NCBI GenBank assembly: GCA_963932465.1
Contig: OZ010794.1
Span: forward strand, 442,061,502 to 442,125,501
DNA from: Maratus speciosus
Taxonomy: Eukaryota > Arthropoda > Arachnida > Araneae > Salticidae
Length of the DNA: 64,000 nt
Direction: 5' to 3'
Both the position numbers and the translations under genes were made by a program. Positions 57,860-64,000 of this stretch are shown here, one piece after another. Within the stretch, counting starts at the first letter, position 1, and every line of letters begins with the position of its first letter. The notes below the pieces were generated by a model. The model had not been told where the DNA came from and ran no database searches. It saw nothing but the letters and a program-made list of their open reading frames with translations.

Positions 57860-59059
57860 CAGGGAGCTGGAGCTGGAGCCCGGAGCCGGAGCGCTCCGGA
57901 GCTGTGTTTTCCCTGGAGCTGGAGCCGGAGCTGGAGCTCTAAATTTTCCCCAGCTCCAGGGCTCCTTTAGTTTTTAATATTCTTTTAAATCTTTTTTTTT
58001 TCAGTCTTTTAAATTTCTAGGCTTAAAATATTTTAATTACAGTAGAAGATCTTTATAACGCGATTCTATATAATGCAATTCTCCATATAACGCACAACTT
58101 CTCAGATGTAAACAATGAATTTTGCAGGTAAGAAGCACCTGAAATCCCACATCGTAAAAATTGCTACTCTCTAGAAAACTACATTTGATACATTAATTCA
58201 ACTTTATCTCCTTAATTCAAAACTTTTTAATGAAAAAAAAATTGCTATTATTACAATAAATATTATATTTTTGGAAATGAGTAATATAATGAATGATTGG
58301 GTCCAGGTATAGTTGGACCATGTTTATAAAATAAACAATATAAAATGATCATATAATGCAAAAATTTATAATTTGTATAATTCCTGGTGACAAGAAGTGC
58401 AGTATAAAGATACTCTAATGTATTTTGGTATGTTTCAGATTTACATGGTCGTGTTTATAAGGTAAATTTAATGATCTGTGAAATGTGATCCATATAATGC
58501 AAAATTCTATATATAACGCACAACCTTGCGTTTTTAGGTTTGCGTTATAAAGATCTTCTACTGTACATCATTATTCAGTATTTTAATTATATCATTTGTT
58601 AGGTTTTTATTATTATTATTAGAGAAGGAAACCTTCTCGAAACATGGTTACACTACTTTACTTCTACTTTCTACTTGAACTAAGTGACAACACTATTCGA
58701 AAACAAATATGGCCGCCTGTTGTTTGCATGTGTAGTTGTACAATTTTGGCTGTTTGAAAAGTGTAGAAGAAATTTAAGATTTTTGTGTTTAAAATTCCAC
58801 CAAACTTTCTATTTTAAAAGCAAAAGCTAAAAGATGTCATACTTTCTGAACAAGCATTTGAAGTTTGATGAGAAGAAAAATGCATTTTGTCAGGATCTTT
58901 AATGAAGGTAGAAAGTATTTGTGAGCAAAAAATTAAACGTGTAAATTAAAATCTGCAACTCAAAAGCACGAAGTCGGAGCCGGAGCCGGAGCCACAGTAT
59001 TTTCTCTAGGAGCGGAGCTGGAGCTGGAGCATCAAAAATTGTTCGGCTCCGGGTCACTG
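57860..59059. mobile_element. hAT element, nest level 4, GAGCCGGAGC-rich ends, exact TSD
   Basis: The exact 8-bp ACCAGCAG lies at 57852-57859 and 59060-59067. The ends are CAGGGAGCTGGAGCTGGAGC on the left and, inverted, CAGTGACCCGGAGCCGAAC on the right. The GGAGCY hexamer is reiterated in both subterminal regions. Confidence 0.85.
58040..58563. mobile_element. Tigger-like MITE, nest level 5
   Basis: The ends are CAGTAGAAGATCTTTATAAC on the left and its exact complement on the right, bordered by TA (58038-58039 and 58564-58565). Non-coding, 524 bp. The relative at 45525-46196 is more decayed. Confidence 0.85.
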
Positions 59060-59505
59060 ACCAGCAGGATTGGCATGGTTTAAATCAATGGACGAGAAGC
59101 ATTTCTGACATCATACAACGTCACGATGGATTATAGCAAATCAACTTTTCGATTTTTCCCACAAGCGTTCAACAAAAGCCCATCAAATGCTACAATGCTT
59201 GTGGGAAACATTGCGAGCTCCGCCCAGTGTGTGTGGTCAATTGGTTAACCAACTGGTTTTTTAGAAAAAATCTAATGTAATATTTTCTCATTTTTGTAAT
59301 TTAAGTGTTTCAAATTATTGGATATAAATAATTTCTACTTTTAACCAGGGATGTAGTGGAGGGTATATGCAGGTATACGACATATACCTTCTGAATTTTT
59401 TTAAGATTGACAACTTTCTTTTATAAATCTACTTTCCATTTTAAGATCAATGTTTTCAGTAGTCTAAAAAGCTGGTAAATATGTATTTCTGTTTATTTTA
59501 TTGTC

Positions 59506-59551
<46 letters not shown>

Positions 59552-60797
59552 TTGCAGTTTCTGAGAAGTGTCAAAAGACAATATACAATACTTCTCGAAA
59601 CATGTAAAGACTCTACTGCTAAATCCAAACCATTCAAGGAATTCTTTATAAAAAGCTTTACTTTCAATAAAAGGTGATTGTTCATGTTCAAAGATAATTG
59701 TTCTAACAGAAAAATCGAATATCTCAGATTGCAGATATTTCAAAGAAATGATTTTGAATAGCTATGGGAAAGTATATTGTATTTATGAAACTACACTATA
59801 TATTTATAATACTGTAGTAATCAAAAGATTGTTTATTAAGATATTCAAGGTATCAATGTTTCACTATGTAGAGAATTTTATTCATTGAACATAAGACATA
59901 GCTTTTAGTAAAAATGTTTAAATTATTTCATATTTCTACATAATTACTGTAATTATTTAATTTAAATTATTTTTAAATGAAGTTATATTACTTATATATC
60001 CAACAATGTTTATTTTTATCAATAAATATGCATGTATATGTAATAGGAAAATGTTTAAAAAAACCCAGTTTAAACCAAAAAAACCTGGTTTAAACCAACA
60101 AGCCAGGTTTTTTGGTGTTTTTTGAAAAAAAAAAGTTTTTTTACCAACCCTGCATGCATCTATATATAATAGGAAATTGTATTTAACCCCCCCCCCCCCC
60201 AAAAAAAAAAGGTTTAAACAAACAAACAAAAACTGGTTTATTTGGGGGGTTTTCAAAACAGCCCCTTCCCCTTTTTTTTTCTTTTTTTTTTGCCAACCCT
60301 GGCCAAAAGTGAATAAGTGAAATTTGTATCCAGTTGGGTACTTATATTATGAAGTTGCATATTGTTAAATCATATTATAAAAGACCTTGTCATTTTTTAT
60401 CTATGCAGAAATATTATGATTAGCTATGTATATTGATTTTGGCTCCTTTTCTTTCATAATATTAACAGGCTTTTTTTTAAAAGGCTAAAGCAGGTTATTT
60501 CATTTTGACTTTGTCACATTTGGATTTGGCAGTACACCCACACATTAAATTTTAATAGGATAGTGTAACTCTTTAAACACAAAGGTTAAAAAACTAATAT
60601 AAAATGTTACTGAATATTAAGTAATAATATCATGGATTGTAAAAACCCGAATAAAACCCGCTTTGATGTGGGTTTTATTGGGTTTTTGGCGTGGGTTTTA
60701 CCCAAGAAAACCCGGGTGGGTTTTTTTTCGGGAGGGGGGGAGGTGGGTTTTTTGCAACCCTGAATTTGAGTAACTGGATTTCATCTTTTGTTATAAA

Positions 60798-62947
60798 CAG
60801 GGTTGTAGTGGGTAGCTGCCCGGGTACCTGCCCAGCTGCCCGCCCAGGCTGGGTTTTTTATAAAAAACCCGCTTAAAAAGCCCGGGTTTTTTTAAGAGTA
60901 CTTCTGGAAAGGAACAAATGATGTATTTGTTGTTCATGGTTATTTTGTTTTATTTATTCACTTCTTTGAATCTTAGAAAATATATTTGTACTAATTTGCT
61001 TGCACTTTTAGATTGGGAACCCTATAATTTTAAAACATTTTAGCTTTTAATTTAAAACGTAATTTTAAGCTTTTCAGGTAGTTTCAAGAGTATTATATTT
61101 ACTAAACTTATTATATTTATTAAATTATTTTATGTACTTTTTACTGCTGTATCCGAAAATGACCTTCATTTTTAACCACCACGTAAGGAAAATAAAATAA
61201 AAAAAGTTTTACATCTGTTTCATAGTATTTTTTACTGCTGAATCCGAAAATGACCTTCATTTTTAACCATCAAGTCAGGAAAATTAAATAAAAAAAAGTT
61301 TTACATCTGTTTTATAGTATCAGATGTTTGCTATATTTTAACTTTGACATTTACGATTTGCAAAAAAATTATAACGTGATGGTTAAAAATGAAGGTCAGT
61401 TTCAGATTCAGCACTAAAAAGTACATAAAAATCAATTATCAAAAGTTAAAAAAACTCAGCCGTCTCCTCTATTTTATAGTATTTGATTTTTGTTACTTTT
61501 TAACTTTGACAATTTATGATTTGCAAAACATCCTGAGATGATGGATAAAAATTAAGGTAATTCTCAGATTCAGTGCTAAAAAATACATAAAAGTTAAAAA
61601 ACACAACCATCGCAGTCTTGTGTTATCTAATATAAAACTTAAACTTCTTGGCAGTAATCTATCTGAAATTTTTTGTGTTATCCTCTAAAATAACAAATAA
61701 GTATGAATGGCAACCACCGAAAATCATAATATTAGATTGTTATCGGATTTACATCAGTATACATGTAAAATTTAATCTTGATCGGATATTTGAAACTTGA
61801 AAGTGAGTTAAATTTCGAATGCAAATTTTGAACTGGGAAAACATACATACGATCGTTGAAGTTAAATAAAATAACATAATATTTGGTAAAAAAAATCATG
61901 AAAAGAAATAGTCTCAAATCCTTCCAAAATAAAACATATGTTAAAATACAATAATTTTAGCCAATCTGAAACTTAATAAAAGTTAACTCAATCATAACAC
62001 TTTACTATTTTTTTCAAAGCACAGATACACATGAAAAGTTCTTCAAATACTTTAAGCACTTAGGATATGACCCCTCAAAGCATGGCCAAACTCATTTGTG
62101 TTCAGATGCAGAAAAGTGGTATAAGTCATGCATTTTTAAAGTTTCATAGCTCAGTCAATTTTAGTGTTATATGAATGGGACTTTTTTTGTCTGTCTTGTC
62201 AGTGTAATAGGAAAATTTTGCTAAATATAACTTATAGCACCGGGGGCTGTATAAACACTTAAATTTCGTATTTTTTTAAGAAATGTTTTTATTGACCTAA
62301 ATCGCTTTTAAAATGTTTCTTTGCCTCAAATGAAAACATTTTTGTAATATTTAAACTATATGTGTATGACTAACGGTTTAGGAATTAGCCATTGGACACT
62401 GTTGAGAGTGGACACCCTGTATATACATAAGAAATATTTTTGTTGTAAGATATTTTTTATCAACATTTGCTAATCTTATGATAATTTCAAAGGAGCAAGT
62501 TTTTTTTAAGTTATATTTATATTTTATTATTAAATAACACACAATTAATAGCTTTGCAATTTAAAATTTGTTTGTTATTTAAATTAAAGGGATCATATAA
62601 TATATATGTATTTTAAGAACAGAGAAAAATATTGAGATCCTTATTAAGACTATGAAGTCATTCCCATCTAGTAGACTATGAAGTGTTTGTTTACAAAGAT
62701 TGTATTTGAGATCAGGATTGCCACTTGTTTCGGCAATCAAATTTCTTGCACTTTCCTAAGCAAAAAATTAAATTTTCCCTGAGTAATTCCTCTGAGAATT
62801 TTCAAAATTTCAATGGATAAATTTTGCAAAGTACCAAAATTTAGTAGCCAATTTACCCGGGGAAAATTGCCCATTTAACCCGGGTTTTTTAATAAAACCC
62901 GCCCGGGCTGGGTTTTTAACAAAAAACCTGGGTTTTTTACAACCCTG
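60798..62947. mobile_element. hAT element with exact 8-bp TSD, beside level 2 in the same nest
   Basis: The ends are CAGGGTTGTAGTGGG on the left and TTTTTTACAACCCTG on the right. GTTATAAA flanks both exactly (60790-60797 and 62948-62955). CCCGGGTT motifs occupy both subterminal zones. The interior has an ~80-bp tandem duplication (about 61139-61310, around CCGAAAATGACCTTCATTTT) and an inverted copy of it near 61375-61430. No transposase. Confidence 0.87.
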
Positions 62948-63060
62948 GTTATAAACTGTATTTTTCACAAAAATATTTAAAAAAAAAATTCACAAATAAC
63001 TTTTACTATTCACAAAATGGGCCTAAAAAAAAAAAAAAAAAAAATCCTGCATCGACCCTG

Positions 63061-64000
63061 AAAAAATCTATTAGAAGGGCTTTTTCTTTGATGGCATTTT
63101 CTGAAAGATTTGATATTATTATAGAAAAAATAGAAATATTAATAAAATTATTAAGAAGCTGAATATCAATATCTGCATGTTTTTGTGCTTTCTTATCTAT
63201 AAATAAAAGAAATATGTTTGTCTATGTATGTTGGTGATGATTAGCGAAATCTATTGCACTTAAAGGTCTACAAATCTGGATAGAGAAACAAACAAGCCTT
63301 AATCTACCTGAAACATAGGTTTTGGATTCATTGTTATTTTATATTTAACGGGACAATTCACATAGTTCTCCCAATTTTCTTAGTTCGCTGCCGATTTTGA
63401 TCTACTCATAAAAGTAATCTAAATTCAATCATTTTTTCCAATATAGTAATTTTTGGTCTTTTCTCAATATGGTATTTTTGGAATCCATACAGTGATTTTT
63501 AAATTTTCAGTCATTATTTTTTAAGTCTCTATTTTACCAAAAATGAGAAGTTTGTTTTTTGTCAACCAATTTTTATTTGATACCTACCTAATTTAATTAT
63601 TGGAGAACTTATTTTCAGGAATAAATTAAAAATTATCTGTGTGAAATAGTTTTTGTTAAATTATTAGGGTCAGGTGGGGGAAAGTGGTCATAAAAACAGG
63701 CTTTTCAAACTTTCAGAGGATATAAATATCAGAATTTCTGTGATGTTTTCTAAAATTTTGGGTGTTATTTTACATTACATTACTCTAGAGTACATCCATA
63801 TCCATTTCAGAAATATTTTTGGAGAATAACACCTTTTTATAACATATTTTTTCAGGCATGTTTTTATGACCACTTTACCCCAGGGGTGGGGTAAAGTGAG
63901 TAGTGCATGGGGTAAAGTGGTCAGATTGAAAAAGTGTAATAAAAAAAAATAAACTAATGAATAAAAAGTGATATTTTATTATTTACAAACATTTTAAACA
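63061..64000. other. Right edge of the window, intron 3, no gene seen
   Basis: From 63061 to 63665 I see nothing but AT-rich sequence. Near 63672-63715 and 63855-63925 the motif GGGGTAAAGTGGTCA/GTGGTCATAAAAACAGG occurs in both orientations. This resembles the end of another DNA transposon whose far end would be outside the window. Confidence 0.4.

Larger units (their letters stand above)
57247..60152. mobile_element. hAT element, nest level 3
   Basis: The left end CAGGGTTGTTTGGTTTAAAC and right end GTTTTTTTACCAACCCTG are flanked by TATGCATC (57239-57246) and CATGCATC (60153-60160), 7/8 identical. The right terminal ~130 bp is duplicated at 60153-60300, ending with a second TTGCCAACCCTG. GGTTTAAACC palindromes mark both ends. 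Confidence 0.75.
56634..60762. mobile_element. hAT element, nest level 2, exact 8-bp TSD
   Basis: The ends are CAGGGTTGCAAAAAACGC on the left and GTTTTTTGCAACCCTG on the right. AATTTGAG flanks both sides exactly (56626-56633 and 60763-60770). Subterminal GGGTTTTATTGGG motifs are shared by both ends. No transposase is recognised. Confidence 0.87.
56388..63060. mobile_element. Outermost element of the intron 3 nest
   Basis: The left end CAGAGGTCGATCCAGG and the inverted right end CAGGGTCGATGCAGGA match apart from one indel and one substitution. Both are followed by a GGGCC and CACAAAATTA/CACAAATAAC region. The flanking bases do not form a clear TSD, so this level is less certain than the inner ones. 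Confidence 0.55.

Noticed and set aside
57742..57970. Frames rich in S-W-S-W and E-L-E-L-E
   Set aside because: Translation of the GGAGCY-reiterated end of a hAT element.
58434..58470. Candidate cornichon exon 4 after a TTTCAG
   Set aside because: The translation does not contain the conserved RPVMSGPG region, and it lies inside a Tigger-like MITE.
59464..59743. Minus-strand frames ending in poly-lysine
   Set aside because: Produced by a long poly-T tract.

Overview
The window is animal nuclear DNA, strongly AT-rich, with long introns, abundant homopolymers and microsatellites, and dense DNA transposons. The only host gene I can support is cornichon (cni/CNIH), on the + strand. Three consecutive exons are present: 3935-4015, 36220-36288 and 51513-51625. 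They give 87 codons plus two bases of a protein that is about 144 residues in the family. Intron 1 is 32,204 bp and intron 2 is 15,224 bp. Intron 3 runs off the right edge, and I could not find the fourth coding exon. The predicted protein is arthropod-like. The transposon mix and intron sizes suggest a large-genome arthropod, perhaps an arachnid, but that is a weak inference.

Almost everything else is transposon sequence, mostly inserted into other transposons. I resolved many elements by matching terminal inverted repeats (TIRs) and target-site duplications (TSDs). Upstream of cni lie a TTAA-flanked element (1714-2384), a broken Gypsy-type gag (2776-3232) and a palindromic MITE (3364-3553). 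Intron 1 holds a TA-flanked element (5165-6810), a 5.1-kb hAT with a decayed DUF4371-type transposase (7030-12098), and a nest bounded by 13-bp TIRs at 12639 and 34554. The nest contains a 147-bp satellite, several hATs, a Merlin/ISXO2 transposase remnant, pogo/Tigger-like elements, a foldback with tRNA-like arms, and SINEs. A tandem copy of the surrounding repeat at 34555-35500 preserves the empty insertion sites.

Intron 2 contains a 4.4-kb TIR element (40826-45249) carrying a decayed transposase on the minus strand. I recognise its conserved block from many uncharacterised arthropod and cnidarian proteins but cannot assign it to a named superfamily. Intron 2 also holds a Tc1/mariner-like element (47007-48074) and a nearly perfect ~970-bp palindrome (48495-49462). 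Intron 3 carries a hAT with a 31-bp minisatellite (51778-55107) and a five-level nest (56388-63060).

The genes do not form a pathway: there is one secretory-pathway gene, and its introns accumulate mobile DNA. The items most worth following up are the unassigned transposase and its link to the GGGGCYGTTCAAATATTACG ends, the 31-bp minisatellite carried by a hAT-like element, the intronic hairpin, and the tRNA-like foldback.
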